Positions 52,222 to 63,079 of a stretch of DNA of 64,000 nucleotides are shown piece after piece. Each line of letters starts with the position of its first letter. Position 1 is the stretch's first letter. A model generated the notes under the pieces. That model had not been told where the DNA came from, searched no databases, and was given only the letters and a program-made list of their open reading frames with translations. Source of the stretch: Garcia nutans (lineage: Eukaryota; Streptophyta; Magnoliopsida; Malpighiales; Euphorbiaceae); the NCBI GenBank assembly GCA_947685225.1, contig CANTUV010000008.1, forward strand, positions 33,162,001 through 33,226,000, given 5' to 3'. The position numbers and the translations under genes were made by a program.

Positions 52222-55086
52222 TCAACTCTGAAACAACTGCGGATACTGTTCTCGCATGGATTGTTCACTTTCCCAAGTTGCTTCTTCTTTTCCATGATTT
52301 TTCCACAAAATCTTCACCAATGGCACTCTCTTGTTTCTCAACTCTTTCACTTCCCGTGCCAAGATAGCAACTGGTTCCTCTTCAAATGTCAAGTCTGGGC
52401 TCACTTCAATAGATTCAAAAGGCAACACATGAGATGGATCCGACCTATATCTCCTCAACATAGAAACATGGAATACATTATGAATACGATCCAACTCAGG
52501 TGGCAAAGCAAGTCGATACGCCACTGGCCCAACTCTTTCTAACACTTCATACGGCCCAATGAAATGAGGACTCAATTTTCCTTTCCGACCGAACCTCAAA
52601 ATCTTCTTCCAAGGAGATACTTTCAAAAACACCTTATCTCCAACATCAAACTGAATGTCTCTCCTCTTCAGATCTGCATAAGACTTCTGTCGGTCTGAAG
52701 CTGCTTTTAACCTACCTCGGATCAACTTCACTTTTTCCTCAGTTTCTTGAATCAAATCAGGTCCAACCAACTTATTATCTCCAAGCTCATTCCAACAAAG
52801 AGGTGTCCTACACCGTCTGCCATACAATGCTTCAAACGGTGCCATACCAATGCTGGATTGGTGACTGTTGTTGTAAGCAAACTCCACAAGAGGTAAAAAC
52901 CTATCCCAACTTCCAGAGAAATCGATGACACAGCTTCTCAACATGTCCTCAATAATCTGTATCACCCTCTCTGGCTGTCCATCCGTCTGTGGATGAAAAG
53001 CAGTGCTGAAGTGCAGTCGAGAACCCAAAGCACTATGCAAACTCTTCCAAAATCTGGAAGTAAACCTGGGATCTCGATCAGACACTAAAGAAGTTGGAAC
53101 ACCATGCAGTTTCACAATCTCATGGATATACAGCTCAGCCAATCTCTCCAAAGAGTAATCCATTCGAACCGGAAGGAAATGAGTTGTCTTAGTCAATCTA
53201 TCCACAATCACCCATATAGCATCATGCTTCTTTTGTGTCAATGGCAAACCAGACACAAAATCCATTGTCACTCTTTCCCACTTCCATTCTGGCACTAACA
53301 ATGGTTGAAGCAACCCGGTTGGAATTTGATGCTCTGCTATAACCTTCTGACAAGTGAGACATTTCGACACAAAATCTGCAATGTCTCTCTTCAAACCAAT
53401 CCACCAATAATGCTGTCTCAAATCATGATACATCTTTGTATTACCCGGATGCATAGCAAACATTGATTGATGAGCTTCTTCCAAAATGACCCTTTTCAAA
53501 TCAGCGTCATCGGGTACACACAATCGGTTCTTAAACCAGAGACTCCCATCGCTCTTCACAATAAAATCTCTACCCTTTCCACTCTGACAATCTGAAACAA
53601 TCTTCTGTATCTTCTTATCAGCCAACTGAGCTTCTTTGATCTGATCTAACAAAATCGGCTTTAATTGCAACTGTGTCAATAATGCACCATCAACACAAGG
53701 TACAAAACTGGCATGCAATGCTCTCAACTCAACAAGCAACGAGAGCGAGTAAACTGTTAAACCAGCTAAAGACTTCTGACTTAAGGCATCAGCAACAACA
53801 TTTGCTTTACCTGGATGATAGACAATCAAACAGTCGTAGTCTTTAATCAACTCCAACCATCTCCTCTGACGAAGATTGAGTTCTTTCTGGACACCCAAAT
53901 ACTTCAAACTCTTGTGATCAGTGTAGATGAAACATTTCTCCCCAAACAGATAGTGGCGCCAAATCTTCAATGCAAACACAATGGCAGCCAATTCCAAATC
54001 ATGGGTTGGATAGTTAAGGTCATGCGGTTTCAACTGTCGAGATGCATAAGCTATAACTTTACCTTCTTGCATCAATACACACCCCAAACCTCTATGTGAA
54101 GCATCACTGTAGATCACATAAGGTTTACCTTCAACAGGTAAAGTAAGAACAGGCGCTTGAGTTAACAATTCTCTCAACTGCTCAAAACTTGCCTGACACT
54201 GATCCGTCCACACAAATCTCACTCCCTTACGAAGCAATCTGGTGAGTGGAGTAGCTATCAAAGAAAACCCTTTCACAAACCGCCTGTAATAGCCTGCCAA
54301 ACCCAGAAAACTTCTAATCTCAGTCACAGACTTGGGTGGACTCCAATTCAATATAGCTTCAACTTTGCTCGGATCAACTCTAATACCCTCTGCTGAAACT
54401 ATATGTTCGAGAAAAGCTACTTGATCCAACCAGAACTCACATTTCGACAATTTGGCAAATAACTGCTTTTCTCTCAAAATCTGCAACACAATCCGCAGAT
54501 GCATATCATGTTCCTCTTCATTCCGCGAATACACCAATATATCATCAATGAAGACCACTACAAACTGATCCAAATAGGGCCTAAACACCCTATTCATCAA
54601 ATCCATGAAAGCTGCAGGTGCATTTGTCAGACCAAAAGGCATAACTAAAAATTCATAATGCCCATACCTGGTCCGAAAGGCGGTCTTAGGAACATCTTCA
54701 GCTTTAACTCTCAACTGATGATACCCAGATCTCAAATCAATTTTGGAGAACACTGACGCTCCCTTCAACTGATCAAAGAGATCATCGATTCTAGGCAAAG
54801 GATATTTATTTTTAATAGTCACCTTATTCAATTGCCTATAATCGATACACAACCTCATAGTACCATCTTTCTTTTTCACAAATAGAACAGGAGCTCCCCA
54901 AGGAGAAACACTGGGGCGAATAAATCCTTTGTCCAACAACTCCTGTAATTGCACTTTCAACTCCCTCAATTCTGCTGGTGCCATTCTATAAGGAGTAATA
55001 GAGATAGGAGTTGTACCAGGCAACAATTCAATACCGAACTCCACCTCTCTCTCAGGAGGTACCCCTGGCAACTCCTCTGGAAACAC
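52222..55086 (-). CDS. chromovirus copy 3 pol: RT, RNase H, integrase, chromodomain
   Basis: A 954-codon uninterrupted frame, the best-preserved coding sequence in the window. In order: FPEELPGVPPEREVEF; RT with KIDLRSGYHQLRV and catalytic FIDDILVYSRNEEEHD; RNase H with YSDASHRGLGCVL and YTDHKSLKYL; integrase zinc domain (HQSMFAMHPGN ... SKCLTCQKV), core Asp residues in MDFVSGLP and SDRDPRFTSRFW, and Glu in DGQPERVIQII; GPY-like FIGPYEVLERVGPVAYRL; chromodomain KRVPLVKILWKNHGKEEATW; stop after YPQLFQS. All catalytic residues I can check are present. The apparent start (GTG) is only the first codon after a deletion that removed the protease and shifted the frame relative to gag, so its natural translation is unlikely. 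Confidence 0.9.
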   Translation of the reverse strand: MFPEELPGVPPEREVEFGIELLPGTTPISITPYRMAPAELRELKVQLQELLDKGFIRPSVSPWGAPVLFVKKKDGTMRLCIDYRQLNKVTIKNKYPLPRIDDLFDQLKGASVFSKIDLRSGYHQLRVKAEDVPKTAFRTRYGHYEFLVMPFGLTNAPAAFMDLMNRVFRPYLDQFVVVFIDDILVYSRNEEEHDMHLRIVLQILREKQLFAKLSKCEFWLDQVAFLEHIVSAEGIRVDPSKVEAILNWSPPKSVTEIRSFLGLAGYYRRFVKGFSLIATPLTRLLRKGVRFVWTDQCQASFEQLRELLTQAPVLTLPVEGKPYVIYSDASHRGLGCVLMQEGKVIAYASRQLKPHDLNYPTHDLELAAIVFALKIWRHYLFGEKCFIYTDHKSLKYLGVQKELNLRQRRWLELIKDYDCLIVYHPGKANVVADALSQKSLAGLTVYSLSLLVELRALHASFVPCVDGALLTQLQLKPILLDQIKEAQLADKKIQKIVSDCQSGKGRDFIVKSDGSLWFKNRLCVPDDADLKRVILEEAHQSMFAMHPGNTKMYHDLRQHYWWIGLKRDIADFVSKCLTCQKVIAEHQIPTGLLQPLLVPEWKWERVTMDFVSGLPLTQKKHDAIWVIVDRLTKTTHFLPVRMDYSLERLAELYIHEIVKLHGVPTSLVSDRDPRFTSRFWKSLHSALGSRLHFSTAFHPQTDGQPERVIQIIEDMLRSCVIDFSGSWDRFLPLVEFAYNNSHQSSIGMAPFEALYGRRCRTPLCWNELGDNKLVGPDLIQETEEKVKLIRGRLKAASDRQKSYADLKRRDIQFDVGDKVFLKVSPWKKILRFGRKGKLSPHFIGPYEVLERVGPVAYRLALPPELDRIHNVFHVSMLRRYRSDPSHVLPFESIEVSPDLTFEEEPVAILAREVKELRNKRVPLVKILWKNHGKEEATWESEQSMREQYPQLFQS

Positions 55087-55096
55087 ATCTGGGAAC

Positions 55097-55805
55097 TCTG
55101 CATAACATACATCCTCTGGGAAGATCCAACCTCCTCTGGTCTACCCTCCCTGGATGTAGCACCTCCTCTAGAACTGAATCCTGGTCTACCTCCCCGGCTG
55201 GCACCTCTGCCTCCTCTGCCTCCCCTCACACTAGCTCGAGAAGCAGCAGAATCCACTGGCATCTGCTCCTGCCTCTCAGGACAGTCTCTCACAAAGTGGT
55301 CAGGTGATCCACACCTGAAGCATACCCCTGATCTACTATGCCTCCAACAAACGCCCCCATGTCTTCCACCACACTGGTTACACACAGGTAAGGTGGATCT
55401 CTGAACTCCAGGAGTAGGAGCACTCGCTACTGAAGCTGCAGGTCTAAATCTCTGCCTCTGGAACTGCACTGACCTACCCGCTGGTCTCTGGCTCCTACTA
55501 CTCCGAGGAACAAAACTTCCTCTACCCCTCTTTGCAGAAGAAGACCCTGCCTCAAACTGGGGCCTCCTAACCCTAACCTCTTCCTCTGAAGCAGCTGCAA
55601 TAACTTGAGCTCGCTCTACACTTCGAGCTGCTGCCACAAGCTGTGAGAAATCCTGATATCTGGATCCAGCCACTAAGCACATGATTGAGGGCCTCAATCC
55701 CTCCTCAAATCGCCGACATCTATCAATCTCATCAGCAATGATACCCCCAGCATATTGACTCAGTCGAATAAACTCAACTTCATATTCAGTTACGGTCCGA
55801 TGATC
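55097..55805 (-). pseudogene. gag C-terminal part with zinc knuckle, copy 3
   Basis: Continues gag after the TAA at 55808-55806 without other breaks: YEVEFIRLSQYAGG, the ASEEEVRVRRPQF region, a half knuckle (CNQCGGRHGGVC), a full knuckle CFRCGSPDHFVRDC and an RG-rich tail. It ends at QRMYVMQ, where about 530 bp (the whole protease, present in copy 1 at 465-993) are missing. The join lies at about 55097-55102 at a short shared AGAG. Downstream the frame is shifted. Confidence 0.88.
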
Positions 55806-56354
55806 TTACTTCAAATCTAGAAACTCTCTTTTCTTCCCATCTTTATACTCCCTAGGAGTATACTTCAACTCAAATTCCCTCAGAAAATCAGTGTAAGACA
55901 GTGTTGGAGGATCATCCATAGAATGGGGCACTGTCTTCCACCAGTCGTAGGCATCCTTCTGTAGCAAAGATCTTGTATAGTCAAACTTCTCCTCTGAAGT
56001 GGCTTGCAACTGCACAAATACCCTCTGAACTCTATCAAGCCACTGTTCTGCTACAGCCGGATCAACTGTACCAAAGAAATCCTCTGCTCCATATTTCCTT
56101 AGCTTATCATAGTGCCTTACTGGTACTGAAGGCTGAGGGGGTGGTGGCGGTGGCGGTGGCTGTGGCTGTGGTTGCACAGGTGCTTGTCTCATAGCTTCCA
56201 TCATAGGCCTAAACCAGGCTGGCGGAACCTCCTCCCCAGCTGGTCTACCCGACACCGAAGCAGGTGCCTCCTCAACACTATCAACCCTAGCTCCCTCAGC
56301 AGGAGCAATACTCTCGGCACTACCCTCAATCGACTGACGTGAGTGAGAATCCAT
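55806..56354 (-). CDS. gag N-terminal and capsid part, copy 3
   Basis: Starts at ATG 56354 (MDSHSRQSIEGSAESIAPAE), 12 nt after a TTTGCAG acceptor-like site. A Gly/Glu-rich stretch and a Pro/Gln run (QPQPQPPPPPPPPQP) are followed by the capsid core: HYDKLRKYGAEDFFGTVDP, AEQWLDRVQRVFVQL and TDFLREFELKYTP. It ends at TAA after REFLDLK; the next residues continue gag, so a single C-to-T change from CAA is likely. Gag would form the particle. Confidence 0.85.
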   Translation of the reverse strand: MDSHSRQSIEGSAESIAPAEGARVDSVEEAPASVSGRPAGEEVPPAWFRPMMEAMRQAPVQPQPQPPPPPPPPQPSVPVRHYDKLRKYGAEDFFGTVDPAVAEQWLDRVQRVFVQLQATSEEKFDYTRSLLQKDAYDWWKTVPHSMDDPPTLSYTDFLREFELKYTPREYKDGKKREFLDLK

Positions 56355-56366
56355 CACAACCTAACA

Positions 56367-56373
56367 CTGCAAA
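56367..56373 (-). other. splice-acceptor-like TTTGCAG, copy 3
   Basis: Minus strand TGTGTTTGCAG, with its AG 12 nt before the gag ATG; the downstream bases GTTGTGATGG match copy 2. The candidate donor is GTAAGA at 58769, giving a ~2.4 kb intron. Confidence 0.5.
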
Positions 56374-56501
56374 CACAGCAGATTATATCTTATTAAAGAT
56401 CAGAGACTGCCAATCTCAAACGTATATGTTATTCAAAACCACTTTTTAAGTAAAAATATTCTTTTTATTACATTTTACCTAGGTTGAGAATCTCAAACCT
56501 A

Positions 56502-56514
56502 GGCTCTGATACCA
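56502..56514 (-). promoter_or_regulatory. primer binding site, copy 3
   Basis: TGGTATCAGAGCC on the minus strand, 7 bp from the LTR end, matching initiator tRNA-Met. Confidence 0.9.
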
Positions 56515-56521
56515 AAACAAT

Positions 56522-59288
56522 TGTAACACCCCTTCCCGACCTACATATGTAAGCTGAGTAGAGGTGCCACACTAACCTAATGTTGCTACCAATTTTACTT
56601 AGTCAAATTTTAGTTCCGATTTTTACAAAATTTTTGCCATAGTTTCGCCTAAAAATTGAGTCCCAAGTGTCGACAAAACCGATTTTTTTCTTATTTTTAA
56701 AAACATTTTACACAAACCAATGCAAACAAAATCATTCTCAGTACACTCCCAATAAATCCCCCTTGTAACCTCAACTACAACCTGCAAAAAGGATTTACAC
56801 TTCTAGTACAACATAAAATAAAGGTTTTGTGACAACCCCCATATTTAAATATTACACAGCGGAAGTTATAAAATATTTACATATTTACAAATTCATATAC
56901 ATCAAAACCCAAGTTTTACAACACATAAAATTTATACATGATTGGCAAGTCTGCTCTGATCTTTAAGCTCCCAAAATGGATTCTTCAAGGTCTACTCTCA
57001 CTAGGTCTTGATGAACTCTCGGGTTCAACTCTATCCACTCTATTACCTGCGCGATTAAACACTATCGCGCTAAGCCAACGGCTTAGTAAGATAAAACATG
57101 CTAATAGTATGCTTTAATGCAATACAATGCCACATATGCTATTGATAAGATCAACATTATAAATATAAAGTTAACACATAATTATGCATTTCACAAATCA
57201 TAGTCATATGAGCATACCACATTTCAACATCTTTCCACATTCAACATTACTCAACAACCAACATCTTATTTCATTAACTCATAACATTATTTAGGACATT
57301 CATATAACCTTGACACCTATGGGCCCAACAAGTATTTAATACGATATTCAGAGTTCAGAGTTACTGCTTTGGTTCATAGTCACAATAATCACGCCCGTAG
57401 GCAAGTGTAACAGACGCAGTCTCTTGGATCATCAACTCAACACATATGAGGAGATCCTCAACCCGGCAAGACTGTTACAAATCATATATCTCATAGTGTA
57501 ACAGACCCAGTCTCTTGGACCATCAACTCAACACCTATGAGGAGGTCCTCAACCCGGCAAGACTGTTACCTTTCATCATTTCTTAGGCATGCCACCCAAA
57601 TCCAGAACTCTGAAACTGAATAACATATTAAACAAACAATTCATTTCCATTCTCAATTCTCATCACATTTAGGCAAACATGCCTTCTTTCTTTCAATTAC
57701 ATCATCTTAGCCAATAACAATGGCTTCACATTTCATTTCACAATATAACATCTCATTATTCAAGTATATATATATATATATATATCTCATCCATGATCAC
57801 ATTATATCTCACATAGCATCATTCATAAATATCAACATTTCATTCCACATTACTCATGAAACACATTACCATTCACAATGCACAACATAACATTGTTCAA
57901 TCTCAACAATGCAATTAGGGCAAAGAACAATTGATTATAACATTCATTGATTCAAGTGTGTTTAAAGTGTTTAGGGTTAGGTTTAAGGACCAACCTACCT
58001 TTGGAAAACCAAAGCAATGCAAGAAGAACAAAGAATTAAAACCCTAACCATAAATAGTACATTCTGGTTTTAAACTCCATTTTATCCTTATTTTGAAAAA
58101 TTGTATAAAATAATCTACTTGACTAAAAATTCTAAAATTTTTACAGAATTTAGTTTTGTATCTTAAAATCATCCCTTTAAAATTTCAGATCAAACTGAAC
58201 ACAAAATCTTGGTCAAATAGTTCACCTAACCAGACTGCCCCAATTGCCCTGCATCCTGGCAGCAGTTCTGAACTTTGTGAATTCCATAAATCAAATTCAA
58301 TCAACGTGGTTCCAAATTATTTTTCTCAAATACTAGACTCACTAAGAAACAACATATCCAAAATTCGATTGGATATAATTTTTCTACATTTTATTAAAAA
58401 TCACGAAATATAGCTGTCCCAGTTAAGGTACCTGCTGGAACAGGTCTAATGAAAATAATCTTTCTAAACTCATAACCATTCCAAAATCGAATCAACATAT
58501 TTTTCAGTCATTCTAGATTCATAGAGGCACAACATATCAAAAATTCACTTCAAGAACATTTTTCTAAAATTAATTAAAAATCATACAAGTCACAGCCTTT
58601 ACTAATCCTAAAACAGAAACAATTTCACTAAACACCAATCTTACTCTTCCATCACCAACACCAACCCAACTTCTCATCTATCAAGCAAAATCAATACTTA
58701 CAATCATACCATAAGCAACTTAATCATACCACTTCAAAAGAATTGAAGAAATTAGAGAAAAGATCTTACCTTAGTTAAAAACTTCTTAAAGCAACACTTG
58801 AACACTTAATCTTTCTTCAATTTAAGCTTGAAATCATCAAAACCATCACTTGTCTCTTTCTTTCTCTTTGGCTATGGAGGGCCGGCCATCAACAAGAAGA
58901 AGAAAAAGAAATGGTGAAGAAAACACAAGTCAAACCTTCTTTAAATATCCACCATGTGATTTTATCCAAGCAATTACCAAAGTGCCCTTATTCACATAAT
59001 TATCTTTTTGTCTTATATGTGCCCAATTAAGTAATTTACCAATCTCAAATAAATATCTTCTCTTGCCTTGACCAAGCCTTTTGACCACTTTATATGTCAT
59101 ATATATTAACATATACACAACATATAAATTTGTCTCTAAACCCTATTTCTTCCCAAAATACATATACATATACTTTCTCTTCTCAATTTCTTTTCTCTTA
59201 CAATTTAACACATATATTCAATCCAATATATAACAATAACAACAACAACAATATGCAAAACTTCCAGGGCATAAATGAGGATATTACA
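56522..59288 (-). mobile_element. 5' LTR of copy 3 (2767 bp)
   Basis: By eye identical to 49410-52174 except for one extra TA in the (TA)n run at about 57766-57785. The donor-like GTAAGA is at 58769, 519 nt from its start. Confidence 0.93.
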
Positions 59289-59576
59289 ATTCTCCCCCTC
59301 TAAAAAGAAAATTTCGTCCTCGAAATTACCTGATATCAACTCTGAAACAACTGCGGATACTGTTCTCGCATGGATTGTTCACTTTCCCAAGTTGCTTCTT
59401 CTTTTCCATGATTTTTCCACAAAATCTTCACCAATGGCACTCTCTTGTTTCTCAACTCTTTCACTTCCCGTGCCAAGATAGCAACTGGTTCCTCTTCAAA
59501 TGTCAAGTCTGGGCTCACTTCAATAGATTCAAAAGGCAACACATGAGATGGATCCGACCTATATCTCCTCAACATA
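59289..59576 (-). pseudogene. 3' end of an additional internal copy
   Basis: The last 79 codons of pol (RYRSDPSHVLPFESIEVS ... chromodomain ... YPQLFQS) plus the polypurine tract, identical by eye to 52175-52462. It begins abruptly at 59576. This places the end of one element upstream of the 5' LTR of the next. Confidence 0.9.
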
Positions 59577-59665
59577 AAATTAAAATAAATAATGATTACT
59601 GTAAAAATTATTTCGGACTGTTTTAAAATATTGGACTGGACTTGGTAAAAAAATAAGGGTCTAAA
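59577..59665 (-). mobile_element. outer 5' end of the Tat-type 3' LTR
   Basis: On the minus strand it starts TTTAGACCCTTATTTTTTTA at 59665 (family start is TGTAGACCC, so the terminal G has mutated) and runs AT-rich to the chromovirus junction. The rest of this LTR is 48213-49409. Confidence 0.7.
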
Positions 59666-60210
59666 GTTTGCCCCTTGCTTGAACGATCTAAGACTTTAGT
59701 AGAAGAGAGTGAAAAACAACATGATTTTGAGTAGAATTTGGATGAAGATGGGTTCTCGACCCGAGATTTGAAATGGTTTGGGTTCTGAACCCGAAATGAG
59801 TTTTTGACTTGAAAATGATTTGGGTTCTAGACCCGGATAGGTTTGATTGGGTTCTTAACCCAAGATTAGATTTAGGATCTCGATTTGAGACTAGATTTAG
59901 GTTCTTGACTCGAGACTGATTTTTGGGTGCTCGACCCGAGACTGATTTTTAGGCGCTCGACCCAAGACTATATTTGAGTTCTCAACCTGAGACTGATTTT
60001 TGGGAGCTCAACTAGAGACTAGATTTTTATTCTTGACCCAAAACTAGATTTTGGGTGCTCGGCCCGAAACTAAATTTTATGTGCTCGACCCAAAACTGGA
60101 TTTTTAGGTGCTCGACCCGAAATTGAATTCTCGATCCTAAACTGGACATGTGTTTTTTTCCCGAAACTGGATTCTCGATCCTAAACTAGATTTTGGGTGC
60201 TCGACCCGAA
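59666..60210 (-). repeat. polypurine tract and 3' tandem repeats of Tat-type element
   Basis: CAAGCAAGGGGCAAAC (59681-59666, minus strand) borders the LTR. Beyond it, degenerate 30-45 bp units such as GGTGCTCGACCCGA...ACTGATTTTTGG continue to 60210. They are complementary to the 43855-44170 repeats. Confidence 0.78.
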
Positions 60211-60896
60211 CACTACATGAATGTAGCGGATCACTGATGGATTTTTTTTGTCTGTAATAATATTTACCGACAGATTACTGATAAAAAAAAATCTTTCACC
60301 AAATCTTTCACGTGTAATAGAAAAGCCGACAAAAATAAAAATTTGTCGGTAAATTTTTCGACAGAAATAATCTGTAGGTAATTTTCAAATAGAAAAGTAG
60401 TTGGCAAACTTTATCGATAGAAATTATTTTCGTCGGCACAGAAGGAAATTATCGACATAAACTTCTATCGGTATTGCTGACGAAAAATTATCTATCGATA
60501 AATACCGACAAAAATTATCTATCTGTAAATACTGATAGAAAGTATCTGTTGGTATTACCGATAGATAATTTTTCATCAGTATTTACCAATATAATTCGTA
60601 TTCTGTCGGTAATATCAAAGTAATTACCGACAGAAAATTAATATGTCCGTAAAAAATAAATTATTTTTTAAAATTTAAAAATATTTTTAAATTTTATAAT
60701 ATAATATATAAATGTATTTATAAATTTTTAATTAATAAGAATATACATATAAAAATATAAAAATAAAATTAATATTTAAAAAAAATTATATGTAATAAAT
60801 ATTTCAAACATAAAAAAGATTGCATAAAAATAATAAAATATATATAACCATATGAAATTAAAATATTGTTGTACATATACAAAAAAAAATCTAAAA

Positions 60897-61292
60897 TCAA
60901 ATAGCAGGAGGTGGTGAAAGTGGAGGTGGAGGAGCACCATCAGGCGAAATGTGCCGTGATGGATCAAAGGTTCCTTGCATGAAGTTAAACATAAACTCAT
61001 TAAGTTGCTGCTGGACCAACCTCTGCACCTCAGTTTGCATATGCGCCTGAATTTGAGATTGAACATGCGCCTCTACCTCCATCTACACCCACTCTTGGAT
61101 CTGCTGCTGAACAGTCTGATCACACTCCGCCAACTGCTCCTTCAAATGCTTGATCTCGTCCCTTAAGGCGGATGAACTACTAGAAGAAGAAGAAGAAGTT
61201 GTACTGACATACTGTGAACTAAGTCCATACAGATTCTTCTTCTTCTCTCCGATCACAATATATCTAAATAAGCTATCATCATCAACATGCAT
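60897..61292 (-). pseudogene. CACTA Transposase_24-type C-terminus
   Basis: Two pieces in the same frame, separated by one TAG. The first has NLYGLSSQYVSTTSSSSSSS and a coiled coil (LRDEIKHLKEQLAECDQ); the second continues with VQSQIQAHMQTEVQRLVQQQ and a Pro-rich end. The LYGLSSQ motif followed by a coiled coil is the usual tail of plant Ptta/En/Spm proteins. Confidence 0.65.
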
Positions 61293-61601
61293 GTCGAACT
61301 GAGAGGCCTCCTCCTGAGAAGCAGTGAAATGAACTTATATAAATATAAAAAAGATTATTAATTCTATATTTTAAATTTAATTTTTATAATATTTAAAAAA
61401 TTATAGATTTACTTACATTTACATCCTGTGAGCGACGATCCACAAATGAATGTCCGTCGTGACCTCGGGTGTGCGTATGCACAAACAACTCATAGTTGTT
61501 CAACAGTTGACCAATGGTAGACTCCTATTTAAAGAAAAAAAATGTTAGTTTAATAACACAAAAAAATTATAAATTAAAATGTATTAAAAATATATATATA
61601 C

Positions 61602-62110
61602 TTACGAGCGTACAGGCATGATCATGATGTGATCGGCTGCCTCCCGTATGTGTGGATGGACCTGCACCATCCACAACACTGGACATCCTATTACGAGAGG
61701 CAATGACAGAATGTGCTTGCCCCTCGGGAGAGCTCCACCAGGCTTGCAGGTTTGCCCATAACTGATCATCAATAAATGAAGGCTACGGGCCTTGCTCAGC
61801 ATATCAATGTAGCGAATAGCTACCTTATTCATGAAGGCAATCCGGACAAGGCTATCAATAGCCTAGTCCCAGTAAAAATATTTTTGCAAAAAAATCAAGA
61901 TAATTAGTATAATCTAAATGTAAAATATTCACTTGTACATTTATATTAAATATTAAAATTTAATTCTCTTTAACCTTAAACTCTTCAAACCAAAAGTTCT
62001 TCATCTCTGGAGAGACGACCTTCCAAGAAACTCCTACGGGCTCCATCTTCTGTGTCATGACCTTCTGAATGTGTCTAGTGGAAGCCCCAGCTGGATCCAT
62101 CATGTAGCTG
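61602..62110 (-). pseudogene. CACTA Transposase_24-type core, exonic pieces
   Basis: Minus-strand pieces read STRHIQKVMTQKMEPVGVSW and SPEMKNFWFEEFK (about 62090-61975), then after an intron-like AT-rich gap KVAIRYIDMLSKARSLHLL (61832-61775) and a His/Gly region. AIRYxDMLSKAR is a hallmark of the Transposase_24 family. Gaps have GT/AG-like borders, so it may be a multi-exon gene, now broken. Confidence 0.65.
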
Positions 62111-62638
62111 CAAAGTTAAAGAAACAGTACACATTTATTTGGTATAAGCCGATTAAACTTTATAATTTAATATAAGTAACATAAAATTTTAAAAATACTT
62201 ACTCTGCCTCTCGAACAGTCAAATGTTGCATCCTATCATCACGTCCTGCAACTGATTCTGCAGTACCGGCGTCACCAATGTGGGCATCTAAAGTGGTCAG
62301 AAGAGAAGAGACAGCAGGATCCTCTGTCTAGGCCGAGTGAGAAGAAGAAGCAGGATCTTCTGTCTGAGCCCGGTGAGAAGTGAAGGCAAGATCCTCTCTA
62401 AGCATATCATCAGTAGCCGCGTCAACCTAAGGATCCTCAAAAAATGTATCATCATGGACATTATGCAAATGTAGACATGGCTGGCCTATACTACTAGAAC
62501 CTCAACCTCCACTGGATCGACTGCCAGACCCTGATCGATCCAATCCTCTTTCAGGTCCCCGATACATATCTGAAAAAAATAATGAACATAGAAATAAATT
62601 TTCAATAAAAGCCATAGCTTAATTACTATTACTTATTG

Positions 62639-63075
62639 TTAGGATTCATCGTTGTTATCTAATTGGGATGATTCAGATTCAAAGTCTAGTAATGATTCAT
62701 TCGATTCAGATTCTACCTCCATAGCCTCAATATCCATGAGTTCTCCAATTGGATCATTTAAAGGACCTAGATCACCCTCATTTGTCCTATCGACCAACTG
62801 TACATTTTCAGGACTATCTTCTTGCAATGCATTATCAATCTCCTGTTTATTGGCATAATGTTTAGGTAGATCAATTCATGATCTTGCTTTTATTTTGCAA
62901 ATTGTCAACCAATTAGATGTGTCTCGCCTTGTGCTAGGAAAAGGAACGTAATACACTTGGGCAGCTTGATTAGCGAGTATGAACAATTCATATTAAGATA
63001 TGTCCTCCTTCTGTTCACTTCCACCAAATTATATATTGGATGCACTCTTGTACCATTTATGGGGTCATACACGTG
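62639..63075 (-). pseudogene. CACTA transposase C-terminal (DUF4216-like) fragment
   Basis: Minus strand: HVYDPINGTRVHPIYNLVEV, a segment with LANQAAQVYYVPFPSTRRD, and NWLTICKIKAR, then an acidic tail (GELMDIEAMEVESESNESLL). The QxxQVYYVPxPS pattern is that of the domain after the catalytic part of plant CACTA transposases. It lacks the catalytic region and contains at least one TGA and a frameshift. Confidence 0.62.
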
Positions 63076-63079
63076 GGCC

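Larger units (their letters stand above)
49410..59576 (-). mobile_element. young chromovirus copy 3: LTR-internal-LTR-internal array
   Basis: Minus strand. LTRs 56522-59288 (2767 bp) and 49410-52174 (2765 bp) flank a full-length internal region. The upstream LTR is itself preceded by 288 bp of the 3' end of another internal copy (59289-59576). The LTRs appear identical except for one TA dinucleotide in a (TA)n run. AATAA (49405-49409) is the left flank; I find no matching copy at 59577, where homology stops mid-gene. The internal region has a long open pol but lacks the protease. Confidence 0.9.
60211..63079 (-). mobile_element. CACTA (En/Spm) transposon fragment
   Basis: The left end reads CACTACATGAATG, followed within 450 bp by about a dozen subterminal repeats of ACCGACAGAAAT type in both orientations (60270-60650), the expected architecture of a CACTA end. 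Minus-strand coding remnants further right match plant CACTA proteins. No second terminal repeat is visible; the right side breaks off near 63079 into LTR sequence. Confidence 0.75.
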
